Shown piece after piece: positions 50,371 through 61,431 of a stretch of DNA of 64,000 nucleotides. The translations under genes were made by a program, and so were the position numbers. Below the pieces are notes generated by a model. That model was not told where the DNA came from. It saw only the letters and a list, made by a program, of their open reading frames with translations, and ran no database searches. Origin of the DNA: Chrysogorgia sp. JL179-B06 (lineage: Eukaryota; Cnidaria; Anthozoa; Scleralcyonacea; Chrysogorgiidae); contig JAYKKM010000258.1 of the NCBI GenBank assembly GCA_035772405.1, forward strand, positions 930,001-994,000, read 5' to 3'. How positions within the stretch are numbered: position 1 is the stretch's first letter; each line of letters begins with the position of its first letter.

Positions 50371-51285
50371 CAAAGTGAAAAGGTGGTAAACTGCCAAGAA
50401 TTTAGTGACGAGATACTGACGTTTCGAGCGGAGCCCTTCATCAGAGTAAGACGAGTAAGACCATTTTCTTGCGGCCGTTCCCGCTGTAACACATGCGCTT
50501 TTCTCAATCCCACTACAGTTATTACTGCCCCCAAATTCGACCACACAATCCGTCATGCTTTTTCATGCACGTCCACCAACATAATTTATTGCATTTCATG
50601 CGATAAATGCCCTAAAATCTACATCGGTGAAACTGGGCGACGTCTTTCAGACAGGTTTGCTGAACATCTTCGTTCCGTGAGGATCAATGATGGTGACAAA
50701 CCTGTAGCCCGCCATTTCAACAGCTCCAACCATTTGGTTTCAGACATGAAAGTCTGTGCCATCCTTCCCATCTCCGGTGGCAACGATAACCGCAAGCGGC
50801 AAGAGAAGCGTCTCATTTTTAAACTTGGCACCACACATCCTCTTGGTCTTAACGAACGTTTTTCTTTTATTTAATTTCCTACAAGTTTTTGGTTATTTTA
50901 GTTTGCTTGGAACCTTTATTATTAATTTTTTATTATTCGCGTATGCACTTTCATTCCTTTTCAAGTTTTTGTTTCTTATGCTAATATTATCGCCTAACCC
51001 CTTGAATATTGGACCTGTCATTTCTCCCGCCCCCTCAGTCTGCTTGCTGATCGACTGTTAAAAATAGCAAATGATCTAACGTTTCCCATCTCATTAATTA
51101 TTAGTTTGTTTATCTCCCGTGCATTTGATTGGCTACTTTCTACTTGTGACACCCTTTTGGCATATATATAAGCCCTATTAATTTCATTTCATCTCGTCTT
51201 ACTCTGATGAAGGGCTCCGCTCGAAACGTCAGTATCTCGTCACTAAATTCTTGGCAGTTTACCACCTTTTCACTTTGCTATATAT
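50371..51285 (+). mobile_element. 5'-truncated PLE with inverted terminal copies
   Basis: The first ~85 bases (TAGCAAAGTGAAAAGGTGGT...) recur inverted at 51195-51285, so the unit is bounded by inverted repeats containing GACGTTTCGAGCGGAGCCC. Between them is a GIY-YIG nuclease frame and a 3' untranslated region with no other gene. Inverted terminal copies and 5' truncation are usual for PLEs. This family differs from the one at 22.98-45.95 kb. Confidence 0.7.
50400..50874 (+). pseudogene. PLE C-terminal GIY-YIG endonuclease fragment
   Basis: An open frame of about 158 codons to a TAA at 50872-50874. It has a Cys-rich CGRSRCNTCAF linker, then YCISCDKCPKIYIGETGRRL, the GIY-YIG core, and further catalytic-type residues RFAEHLRSV and PVARHFN. 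It ends in KLGTTHPLGLNERFSFI, the normal C-terminus of PLE polymerases. The reverse transcriptase part is missing, so it is a truncated copy although the nuclease frame is intact. Confidence 0.8.
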
Positions 51286-51324
51286 TCAAAACACTGTCTA
51301 CGCAGCACTCTTACACTGTCTACT

Positions 51325-51499
<175 letters not shown>

Positions 51500-51873
51500 A
51501 TAAACTGATCCTAGATCTAGGAACGGCTTGGATCTCGCGTGATAAGGGACTAAACGCCGGTCGATATTAGCACCCTCGCCCTCAGGCCTTCGGCCGGCGC
51601 TTCGCGCCGGGCGAGGCGAAAACAATAAAATTTTATTTACTTACAACCACCTAATCAACGATGATAACGTTGCCTGTTCACTTTTACAATGTGATTGCTA
51701 ACGTCTTAAAACATGAAAAAATAAAAGCGATGTCTCGAAACAAATTCGTTATTATTTGTTTCACTGTAAGTGTATGCGTATTAATGACCGATCAAAAACA
51801 GATTTTGACCGAGCTAAAATCAAGTTGACCGGTCATTTTGACCGGCGACCCACCGGCCGTTATTTGAGCCCTG

Positions 51874-52390
51874 GAAATGAAGAAAAAACTAAGAAAATCT
51901 TTGTCCAAGGTGGAAAAATGGACAAAACTTTGTTAGAAAACCTCCTCAATTACATGCATGTAATAAGTCAGTTGATTACCTCGAACATCGGGATGCACGC
52001 GATATACAACCCTGGGTTGTATATAGCATACATCCCTCGCAGCATACATCCCTCGATAATTAACTCTTAATTAATGTTATTACTGTTTCTACGAAGGGCG
52101 GGGTCTTATTAGAAGGGGATTAATAGATATACTATGGTAATATTCTTTGCATTAACAAATGTATGTACCAACTATCAAGGTATACAGTGTAATATGCAAG
52201 TAATATATAGTGTTAGAGCTGTTAAGTTAGAGTTGGTAACAATTGCCATGCATTATTTAACTATGGAGAGAGTGAATGAGTAATAATGCTTTATTACCGA
52301 CACCCTTACCAGGAGTAAATTATTAACAATGTTTATATAGAATATAAATTACTAGTTAAAGAAAAGATCTTTTATATAGGATATATATCT
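51874..52390. other. No gene; scrap related to the OB-fold gene flank
   Basis: At 51930-51990 the plus strand resembles the inverse of 48650-48700 (ENLLN, then VIS residues), so a fragment of the same repeat family lies here. The rest is AT-rich without features. Confidence 0.4.
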
Positions 52391-52675
52391 ACAATCGCGA
52401 GCAAAATGTCTTGAGACACTTTAACCAACGGAAGCCACGCCTTCACGGTTCAGCTGAAAGTAGAACTTGATATTTCAACCCCCCTCCCCCTGATCAATGT
52501 TGATTCTGAGTAAATATTTGATGTGCTTAACACTTGACAATTACTAACGAGCAACATTGAAACGGGGGGAGGGGATAACATAAAATTAAGTTGTATTTTC
52601 TATCCGATTTCCAATGGGTGTCGTATTAAATACTGTAAATATTTGAAGTGTCTCAACATTTATGCACGCGATTGT
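52391..52675. mobile_element. 285-bp MITE, copy 1
   Basis: The ends ACAATCGCGAGCAAAATGTC and GCACGCGATTGT form imperfect inverted repeats that continue into TTGAGACACTT and its inverse. The interior is non-coding with CCCCCCTCCCCC and GGGGGGAGGGG pairing. A second copy lies at 53958-54242. Confidence 0.75.
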
Positions 52676-53957
52676 CTGAAAACGAAAAGTCTTCTTTGAT
52701 ATGTCCAAACATCCGAACTCGTGTTTTCACTGCGAAAATTATTTATAAGATTTTGGTACCCGTTTAACGGCTTTTTCCGAGATGGGGTAATCGCCGTTTT
52801 CCATACAATGGAGCACGGTCGCAATGGTGTGAAACTCTAACAGGTCAATGCAGCATTGATAGCTCGCGTATTCAGTTTTTTGTTAATAAACACGATGCCA
52901 TGAAAACAAATAAAACATAGATACCACTGAACGTGTGTCTTATCCGTACGTTTTCGGTATGGCATTAATTTACACGTGTTGGGCACGAGGGACAAACTGT
53001 ACATCTACGCGCCACCAAACCCACTAAGCGAAAGATCTGGTATTTTATAACGACAGGCCGATTTTATCCACCGGGAAGCACACCAATCACCATGGTTTAT
53101 GAACGGAGATATTCACGAAAGAGAGACTGAGATGATGTCGGTGCATTGGAAAGTCTTTTATTTCAACAGTCAATTTGCCGATGACCTTCTTGTACACTTC
53201 GCAAGGAGCAAGTCCAGAACTTGTGAATGTTAATATAATTGATAAAAATATTATTGAGCATATCATAAGATCCCGGTAAATATATAGCTCTATGAATAGC
53301 ATGACCGACACGGTTGACGATATACACCTATATTTGAATAAAAGTTGAAACTATTGAATATATTAATTTGTTGAGTGTATATCGTATATCGTTGGGACAT
53401 TCGAGTAAACAGCTTCATACATGTAAAAGAGAGACAGAGAGAGATAGATAGAGACACATAGAGACAGAGAGAGACAAAGAGAGACATAGAGAGAGACAGA
53501 CAGACAGAGAGAAAGACAAACAGAGAGAGACAAAGAGAGACAGAGATATCAATGCTAACAATTCGTTTTATTGTTCACAGAATATATTTTTTCTCAGCTT
53601 ATTATTTATTAAAATCTTGTACGACTTCCCTGTTCTGTATAATGTAATTAATACGCTTGGGCATATTTGAAATTATTTTATCGCCTATACAATACGAAAT
53701 CGCCACGAAGAATTTTACAGTCCTCCCGCACGGCCAATTAACGTGTGACCGCTTTGATGTAATTTTTTTTCACAAATAGCGCACGCTATTAACAGCTTTA
53801 TTTGTAATGTCATAATTTACCATAAAATTATAGCTAATTGACAAATTATGCCAATTACGCGTTCACCAAGAAGTTTTCTCCCGTTACTGTCTATCTCGTG
53901 TCTTATTCCGGTGGTTAACATGCTTTATTCGTTTAAAATACGTGTTAGTGAATTCGG
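52676..53957. other. No gene; GAGACA microsatellite
   Basis: No supported gene. A (GAGACA)n/(GA)n-rich run lies at about 53428-53547. Confidence 0.5.
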
Positions 53958-54242
53958 ACAATCGCGAGCAAAATGTCTTGAGACACTTTAACCAACGGAA
54001 GCCACGCCTTCACGGTTCAGCTGAAAGTAGAACTTGATATTTCAACCCCCCTCCCCCTGATCAATGTTGATTCCGAGTAAATATTTGATGTGCTTAACAC
54101 TTGACAATTACTAACGAGCAACATTGAAACGGGGGGAGGGGATAACATAAAATTAAGTTGTATTTTCTATCCGATTTCCAATGGGTGTCGTATTAAATAC
54201 TGTAAATATTTGAAGTGTCTCAACATTTATGCACGCGATTGT
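53958..54242. mobile_element. 285-bp MITE, copy 2
   Basis: Same length and orientation as copy 1; only one difference was noticed by eye (CTGAG against CCGAG near base 110). It truncates the LINE-like fragment next to it. Confidence 0.75.
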
Positions 54243-54563
54243 AGCTGTCCTTAAATAAAATTTCCTTTGATCATCCTTTCTCCAGTTCATTATTCCGCTA
54301 CTATCTCCAAATATTGTTTCTATAAACTGATCATTATCCATTAAATGTAATTGAGATGAAATACTAAGTGGTAAGTTATCTATTATCCAATCCCATAACA
54401 TGTTTCGTTCTACTTCCGATTCTTTGCAGTACAACAATGCATGTTTCAGCAGATCTCTACAAAAAGCTTGACATCTGTCATATATTCTTCGCCACAATGG
54501 TTCACACCCGTTATCCTTTTCCCGCCCGTTATCCTTTTCCCGCCATGGGTGTACGATCCACAC
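54243..54563 (-). pseudogene. Probable LINE ORF2 C-terminal fragment
   Basis: A minus-strand frame of about 100 residues with CRDLLKHALLYCKESEVERN, MLWDWIIDNLP and WRKDDQRKFYL. A His/Cys-containing block followed by a helical tail is the usual end of jockey-type LINE polymerases. Assignment is tentative. The MITE at 53958-54242 cuts it at the 3' side. Confidence 0.4.
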
Positions 54564-54616
54564 AATATACGCAGTACATCTGTTATTTCACTCACATAAG
54601 TCGGGATTTATATATA

Positions 54617-54655
54617 GTAAGTAAGTAAGTGAGTAAGTAAGTAAGTTAGTAAGTA

Positions 54656-54729
<74 letters not shown>

Positions 54730-54735
54730 TAAGTA
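54617..54735. repeat. (TAAG)n/(CAAG)n microsatellite
   Basis: A TAAG tetranucleotide run changes into a CAAG run and back, about 119 bases. Confidence 0.85.
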
Positions 54736-55074
54736 AAATTCTTTATTGCCTCCATATTTGAAGATACAAAGTTATATAAAAATAGAAAAATAAATAAGCA
54801 TATATTACATCTTTATTATTTTCCAAATATGTTTAAAATGTTTGCACCCCATTCCGCAGTATATCGTGACAACTTAGCGCGAAACTATCTTCTAGTTCAG
54901 CACCCGTTCTTATAGCCTCGGACATACTCACAAAGAATGGACTCAAGCCAATGAACGTACTTATCTCACATTTCTCTGTTACTCAAATGTCAGCAGACAC
55001 ATGTACGCGTTGCGTACCTATTTTGATATCCTAAAATCAAACATTCGCGCGTGCGCATTCAGTTTGGCACTTAC

Positions 55075-55828
55075 CTTTTTCATTCGCGTGGGTTGTCTCG
55101 CTTCTTGTCTTAATAATCTCATGCATTTCACGCGTTCGCTCGTCAATACCACATACCATATCCTTCATATCACCCTGAAGAAACAGGTTACTTGCTTGCA
55201 ACTCTCTTTTCCAGCTTTCATTTAACTTATTTACTTTCTCCGTTGGAAAATCATCCTCGGTCATGCCACCAATAGCGTCAACGAACGTTGTATTCACATT
55301 TGCCGCTGTTAATGCGTCTTTCACTAACTGCACATAGTGATCAAAATCAGCTTTAGGAAGTTCCAACTTTGCTGGGTGACAAATAGTATTTCTCAGCAAT
55401 CGAAGTTGATCAATTGCCAGTGCAAATGTTTCATCTTGGTTCCCAGTAGCACTGTTCACTGATTGGTGGAAAGAGCCAGACGCTGGTTTCTTTTTCTTTA
55501 AATACAAATCATTTAGAGTCTTTGTAGCTCCACCACCGCTTGCCGAACCAAATGTTTTGCCAAAAATTGTGGCTTTAAAGAGTGCTGTGCAGTCCCATTC
55601 CTCAATTGATTGGTTGATTGGTATGTGGGTTTTGCTACCTTCACTTTTGAGAAGCATATTGCGAACAGCTGTTGAGTCATCCCAAATTTCGTAACCTCGC
55701 AGCACAGAAATCTTGTTGTTCCACATTGTAGCAAAAATCTGACGGAGAGCTTTCGGGAATTCATCGAGGACGATGGATGAAAACTTAAAGAAGTTTAATT
55801 CTTCTTTAGAAAATGGCTTTACTGCCAT
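55075..55828 (-). CDS. DZIP3/hRUL138-type HEPN domain exon
   Basis: The ATG at 55826-55828 starts a frame whose first ~180 residues fit the DZIP3-like HEPN family: FSSIVLDEFPKALRQIF, EEWDCTALFK and LRLLRNTICHPAK, with PKADFDHYV after it. RNTICH gives the R-x4-H pair (R146, H151) of HEPN RNases. The frame runs on but a canonical donor (AAAAAG|GTAAGT) occurs at 55075/55074, so the exon likely ends there after about 251 codons, leaving a helical linker. In cnidarians and other animals this domain heads NACHT-type or kinase-like innate immune proteins, so an effector domain would be expected downstream. None was found down to 50 kb, so the gene is either long-introned or truncated by repeats. Confidence 0.7.
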
Positions 55829-56144
55829 TGTTCAAAATGTTCAATAAACTGGGTGATCGTTGGTCAAAACCTCATTAAAGTCCTATAGCAGGATAAAATG
55901 TGAGAGTTAAATACATTAATACTGTAACATTATATATAATATATAAATATATAAATTTATAAATATATAAACATATAAATATATAAATATAAAAATATAT
56001 AAATATTTATATTATATAATATATAATATTATATATTATATATATATTATTATATATAATATATATATATATATATAATACCATTTCAATCAATTTTACT
56101 GATTCCTGATTGGCTAATGACATCACTATTAAACTTAAATTTTT
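55829..56144. other. No gene; AT-rich low complexity
   Basis: Upstream of the HEPN exon; from 55925 to 56080 the sequence is almost only A and T (ATATAAATAT). Confidence 0.5.
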
Positions 56145-56300
56145 TTACTAGGGGTATTTAAAAAAATACCCCGAGTAAAAAATACCCCTAGTAAAAAAAT
56201 ACCCCTAGTAAAAAAATACCCCTAGTAAAAAAATACCCCTAGTAAAAAAATACCCCTAGTAAAAAATACCCCTATTAAAAAAGACCCCTAGTAAAAAATC
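56145..56300. repeat. AAAAATACCCCTAGT minisatellite
   Basis: Eight to nine tandem copies of a 15-17 base unit with the core TACCCCTAGTAAAAAA; the first part is inverted (ACTAGGGGTATTT). Confidence 0.8.
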
Positions 56301-56406
56301 ACATCCGGGATGTATGGATTTTAATATTTACAAACATCAGTTTTCCCGCTTCGTAGTAAAATTTAGAGGTATTTAGGAACACGTAAAATTGATTGAAAAG
56401 GTATTA

Positions 56407-57124
56407 CAGTCAACTCTCGCCTTGCTGACACCCCACTATTTAGGACAGTTGGTAAATCCCCAGCTGAAACTACTATGAAATGTATTGAAATAACTCTCGC
56501 TATTACGGACTCTCGCTATTACGGAATTGCGGACACTTGATGTGGTCCCTAACAAACATTTTATTGTTCTACTCTCGTTACAACGGACACCTTACATGTA
56601 GGACGTATTTTTCTCTCGACACATGAAAGCGAACGACTTTTTATTTTATCGAGTGACATAAAATTTGTCAGCGGAAGTACTTTGAATTCCGTTCGTCATC
56701 ATTTCTGTTGACAAAAATGACAAACAGAAAAATATAAAGTAAGCGAGAACGCCGAGAATGCCGTGAGCGAAAGATCACATCAAAGCTTTAAGCATACTAG
56801 AGAGGTACTTCACCACAGAATAAAACTTCGTGTAAGTTTACTGAGTTTTGTTACTGTACCGTTACAGTGAAGGAATGAAAAGACATTTGACACTGATTCA
56901 TGTTACCGTTGTATTTTTGGTTTTGGAATAAAAAATATTTGAATACAAATTTTTTACTTGTATTTTGATTTGTACTGTGTAAGTACTTATGTTGATACAT
57001 TGTAGTGACATTTTACAACCTGAAATCGGTATATTTTCATCGCATCCCGCTATTGCGGACTCTCGCTATTACGGACACCAAATGACGGTCCCCAGGGTGT
57101 CCGCTATATAACGAGAGTTGACTG
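56407..57124. mobile_element. pogo/Tigger-like non-autonomous element, 718 bp
   Basis: Terminal inverted repeats CAGTCAACTCTCG and CGAGAGTTGACTG are flanked by TA (56405-56406, 57125-57126). Subterminal CTCTCGCTATTACGGAC copies occur at both sides. The TIR sequence and TA duplication are typical of pogo-type Tc1/mariner elements. No transposase frame. Confidence 0.8.
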
Positions 57125-57129
57125 TAAAA

Positions 57130-57402
57130 GGAAATAACACTTGTATGAAGAATTTGGGCGCGCGCTCGTTTCAGGCGGCGGCACCACAATTGTGGAATAG
57201 CCTTCCAGTTAGTATTCGGATGATTAGGTCTATTGAAATGTTTAAAAAATCTGTAAAAACGCATCTTTTTAGACAAGCTTTTTAGTAATTAATAGTTATA
57301 TTTTAGATTAAATTTTAATATCATGATGTTAATACTGTTGTAAAGCGCTACTGATCTGTTATTGTAAATAGCACTATATAAGAAATAAATTATTATTATT
57401 AA
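57130..57402 (+). pseudogene. L2/CR1-like LINE 3' end
   Basis: The plus strand reads RSFQAAAPQLWNSLPVSIR, then KKSVKTHLFRQAF and a stop, the end of a CR1/L2-type polymerase. A tail follows with GTAAAGCGCTACTG and AAATTATTATTATT, the usual 3' untranslated end of this LINE group. The copy is 5' truncated at the pogo-like element. Confidence 0.8.
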
Positions 57403-58144
57403 TTAATGAAAATCGCACTTGTGTTCGCACTCGTGGTATTATGAATATTTTGCCAAACACCAAAACTCCTCTTTAATCTTTTCTCTCAGACCCGAACCTC
57501 TATTTAACAACAAGACGCCTGTCCGGGCCGGATTAGGGTTGCGCGGGGCCCGCGGCATTTTTTCAGCGCGGTGTCCCTTGACCCCTCCACCCCCCGCCCC
57601 CCCCCCGACGTCGTGAAAACCTTACTCAAAAAATTCAAAGATATATACAAAAGATTAAAAATTCTTCCTTATGTCCCGCAAACCATTAAAACCATTAAAA
57701 GTTGCCTGTGTGTTTGCAAAAAGGGAAATATATGATGCATGAACATGCAAAGCATTGGCCGTCTCATTTTGCAGACACCTTGTAGACGTTATGTTTACGC
57801 GATTTCTTAATAGCAAAATCATTAACGTTCCACCAGCGGTGGATTAAGCAAGTGCGGGCCCTATGGTACTTAGAAGAGCGGGGCCCTGCCCTTATTCTCA
57901 AACATAATATTTTTTTAAAAAAGAAGATTTTTACATACATACAACTTTTAATGAGTAATTTGTGCACATGTCTTCATAACATCATATATGGCCATAATGG
58001 TCTAGTAAAACTTTCCTTTTTTCTTTTCCTTCTCTTTTCTTCCAAGGGAGCGTGGCCCCTGAGGGCGCGGGGCCCGTGGCACAGGCCCACTGTGCCCACT
58101 GGTTAATTCGCTACTGCCAAACACAAGTGCGATTTTTCATTAAT
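57403..58144. mobile_element. DNA element with inverted ends, GC-rich interior
   Basis: TTAATGAAAATCGCACTTGTG at 57403 and its inverse near 58120-58144 bound 740 bases that contain GGGGCCC-type patches (57545 and 58070) and C-runs. No transposase frame. Confidence 0.5.
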
Positions 58145-58683
58145 TCTTCTCGAAGCGTGTTATTTCCTATACTAATATTTAATTACGATTTTTTTAATAT
58201 ATAATTATAATTATGATTTTCAGTATTATGCAAGCATCACAAAAGTGGAACCATCAGCATGTGAGATTTTTTATAATCAATGACCTGTGTAAACTATAAT
58301 ATTATACCTCAACTGTAAATTGTCCAATCAGAGATCTACATTTTATCACATGATCAGTTGATTTGTCATATAATTACCTACCACCAACCACCCCCCCCCC
58401 CCCCACACTTATGATATTCGAGCTCCAAATTCGAATATTGAAGCTCATGTGCAAAAACCAAAATAGAAAGATTGTTTTGGTTAAAAAGATTGTTTTAATA
58501 ATAAAAAGATTGTTTTGAAGATTTTTTCAGTATAATATATAATTTATAGACCTTTGATCTGCTCAGGGAATTTGACAAAATTATACCCTTGGGATGATTA
58601 ATATCCCTTGGGCTTAATTGCCCTCAGGATATATTGGGTTAATATTTCATCAAATTCCCCTCGCTCCAGATCTATAAATGATA
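58145..58683. other. No gene; small hairpin and C-run
   Basis: Nothing coding. There is a C-run near 58390 and an inverted pair GATCTGCTC...GAATTTGA with TCAAATTC...GATC at 58553-58673. Confidence 0.4.
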
Positions 58684-59318
58684 ATAGTGGTTACCACCTG
58701 ACACCTGTTTATGAACATGGTCTAGTGGTAACCACCTGACACCTGTCTATGAACATGGTCTAGTGGTTACCACCTGACACCTGTCTATGAACATGGGTCT
58801 AGTGGTTACCACCTGATACCTGTCTATGAACATGGGTCTAGTGGTTACCACCTGACACCTGTCTATGAACATGGTCTAGTGGTAACCACCTGACACCTGT
58901 CTATGAACATGGGTCTAGTCCTAGTGGTTACCACCTGACACCTGTCTATGAACATGGGTCTAGTGGTTACCACCTGACACCTGTCTATGAACATGGGTCT
59001 AGTGGTTACCACCTGATACCTGTCTATGAACATGGTCTAGTGGTTACCACCTGATGTCGAGGAACAATGAACATGGGTCTAGTGGTTACCACCTGACGTC
59101 TATGAACATGGTCTAGTGGTTACCACCTGACACCTGTCTATGAACATGGGTCTAGTGGTTACCACTTACCACCTGATACCTGTCTATGAACATGGGTCTA
59201 GTGGTTACCACCTGATACCTGTCTATGAACATGGTCTAGTGGTTACCACCTGATACCTGTCTATGAACATGGTCTAGTGGTTACCACCTAATACCGGTCT
59301 ATGAACATGGGTCCAGGG
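58684..59318. repeat. ~39-bp minisatellite (GTGGTTACCACCTGACACCT)
   Basis: About sixteen tandem copies of a 37-40 base unit that reads GTGGTTACCACCTGACACCT and then GTCTATGAACATGGGTCTA. Units vary by single bases (ACACC/ATACC, GG/GGG), and a few are shortened or interrupted. GTGGTTACCAC is itself palindromic. Confidence 0.9.
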
Positions 59319-60610
59319 TTCGAATTAACGGTGTGCAATGTGCAATTTGCACATCGTTTTGGCCCAAATAGTAAAAGTTGCACATCACTTTTCAAAACGA
59401 TGTGCAGAAAAAAAATAGTCTCAGTATTGAACACAAACAAATAGTTCTGACAAACTATAAGTTAAGTTAACAGTCCTATTTCCCAAAAGTTGAAAAATTG
59501 TGTGTATTTCCCGCAGCCACGCAAAATTGCTATTAAAATTGTAAAGAAAAGCCATAATCGATTGACGATTGTCGTTGACGCCATATTTTGCGTGTTTGCT
59601 CTAAAGTTGCCCTGGGAACGAGTCACTTTCCCGCACAGGCCCGCGCAATTTCCAGGAGCTGCCCGCACAAAATGGTGGCCGAAATTTGATCTTTGTCGCG
59701 CATTTTAGTGATTTGATATAAAACTTTCCAATCTCTTAAACCAACAGGGGCAATGGCAACCGAAAGTATCTCATGCCTAGCCTAGAATTCCTTTTGGCAT
59801 TATTATTGGCACACCATTATTTTTCTTATATTGAGAGGGCCCGCTTGGAATTATGTGTATTTAAGCCGCTTTCTCAATCCTATATGTGAACAAACCCAAA
59901 ATTCCCAAATACAAACCTAATCCTAACCCGGCGGCATGCACCGCCCCCTCCCCCTTAAAATCCCACAAACAAGTGTTTTCTGTTTTTTACCATGTCAAGA
60001 CGAAGAAGTCAAAGTGATAAACGCAATATTATATGACCGGTTATAAGCACAATGTTTTGGTGGCACAATGTTCATTGCAAAAGCTATTTAACATGGGTTC
60101 CAAGATAATTTTTTTATAAAACGACATTTATATTAGAGTGTTTCATAATCTTGATGTGCCTTTGTAATCGTGTATTTTTAGCTACGGCGTGGTGTCCTAA
60201 TTTCGCAAAAATTCTTATCAGAATTTGCAGGAAAAGCACTTCTGGGCTTTGCAAAATTAAAAATTTTCCAGGCAGATATGCCCCCAAAACCCCTAGGTTT
60301 GATGCCGCGAACATTACACCAAACACCACAATGTGCTGATTCTTCGCGTGCACCCCCTCTTTCGAACAACCACTGGATCCACCACTGTTTACATTTCGGT
60401 TGCTCATATATCGAGAAAGGGTCCAATTTAAACCTTCTACTTTAGATTTACTGTAAATGGGGTTTTAGATTTAATTTAGATTCACTGTAAATGGGAATTT
60501 AGTGTAAATGGCATATTATATGAAGAAGGGTAGTTGGGACGACTAGAAGTAGAATCCATATTTCGCTACATCCGGGAACCGAGTGACATATTGAAAATTG
60601 CCGCCAAAAC
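59319..60610. other. No gene seen
   Basis: No supported gene in 1.3 kb. Short frames are unconvincing. TGTGCAATGTGCAATTTGCACA near 59335 is a small palindromic stretch, and TTACTGTAAATGGG repeats at 60450-60510. Confidence 0.4.
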
Positions 60611-60795
60611 ATGGCCACTGTAAACATAAGTGATAACGAAGTAAACCAATTCTGCGAACAGCTAGAGAATGAAAATACGAAGAAAAAACGCTGTACTACC
60701 TGAGCATTTTCAAGGAGTTTCTTTCAAGTATTACAGTGACGAGGACAAGAAAATAAAAGAGATTCCGCCGAGTGAGCTTCAGTCGCGATTGTATT
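60611..60795 (+). pseudogene. Fragment of a KIAA1958/QRICH1-like (Crypton-related) gene
   Basis: From ATG at 60611 the plus strand reads VNQFCEQLENENTKKK, then in another frame LYYLSIFKEFL, and in the third KKIKEIPPSELQ. This order is that of the N-terminus of KIAA1958/DUF3504-type proteins, which are related to Crypton tyrosine recombinases. Two frameshifts and an early stop show that it is dead. Confidence 0.45.
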
Positions 60796-61431
60796 AAACA
60801 AGAAGCTCGTGTTGTCACCAAAATAATGTGACAGTGTTTATTGTCCATATAATAAATGGAACATTATATGGTCTGCTCAAAGATATGGATTTTATGTTCT
60901 CGTGGCAAGAACAATATCTCACTTGTTCGCTGCGCTCACAGTCTCTTGCCACTCGAAAATAACTGTCCATTTATATCTTCTCGCCAGTCCGTGTGTAATA
61001 TTATATCCCTCCCCTTTGGCTTTGTGTCTTAAAAATATATATTCTAACACTCGCAAACTTACCTTAATAAGATCAGATATATCAAGATGCAGCTCCCCAG
61101 TAGTTCGAGAAATTCATTCAAACTTCAGCAAAAAATTGTCTATTCACTGATCATATTCCTTGGAATTTTCGAATTTTTTTTCCGTGCAAACGTCGTTCCC
61201 AGGCTCTTTTCTTTCACAAACGTGCCGAATCCGCGGTACTACAGCGGTTTAACACAAAAATGTTTATGAATATTAAAATCATAACATTAGGGTTAATATT
61301 ATGGTTAGTATTGGGTTAGTATTAGGATTAATATTAGGGTTAGTATTAGGTTTAGCATATATTTTGTCTTCTCTTGTTTTTAACTTGAATTTATTTCTTC
61401 AAATTGTCGGTATATGTATTGATTAGTTACG
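60796..61431. other. No gene; TTAGGGTTAGTA repeats
   Basis: No supported gene. At 61285-61355 irregular GGGTTAGTATTA units occur, a telomere-like but interstitial short tandem repeat. Confidence 0.4.

Noticed and set aside
61285..61355. Telomere end
   Set aside because: GGGTTAGTATTA units are irregular, short and interstitial; unique sequence continues on both sides.
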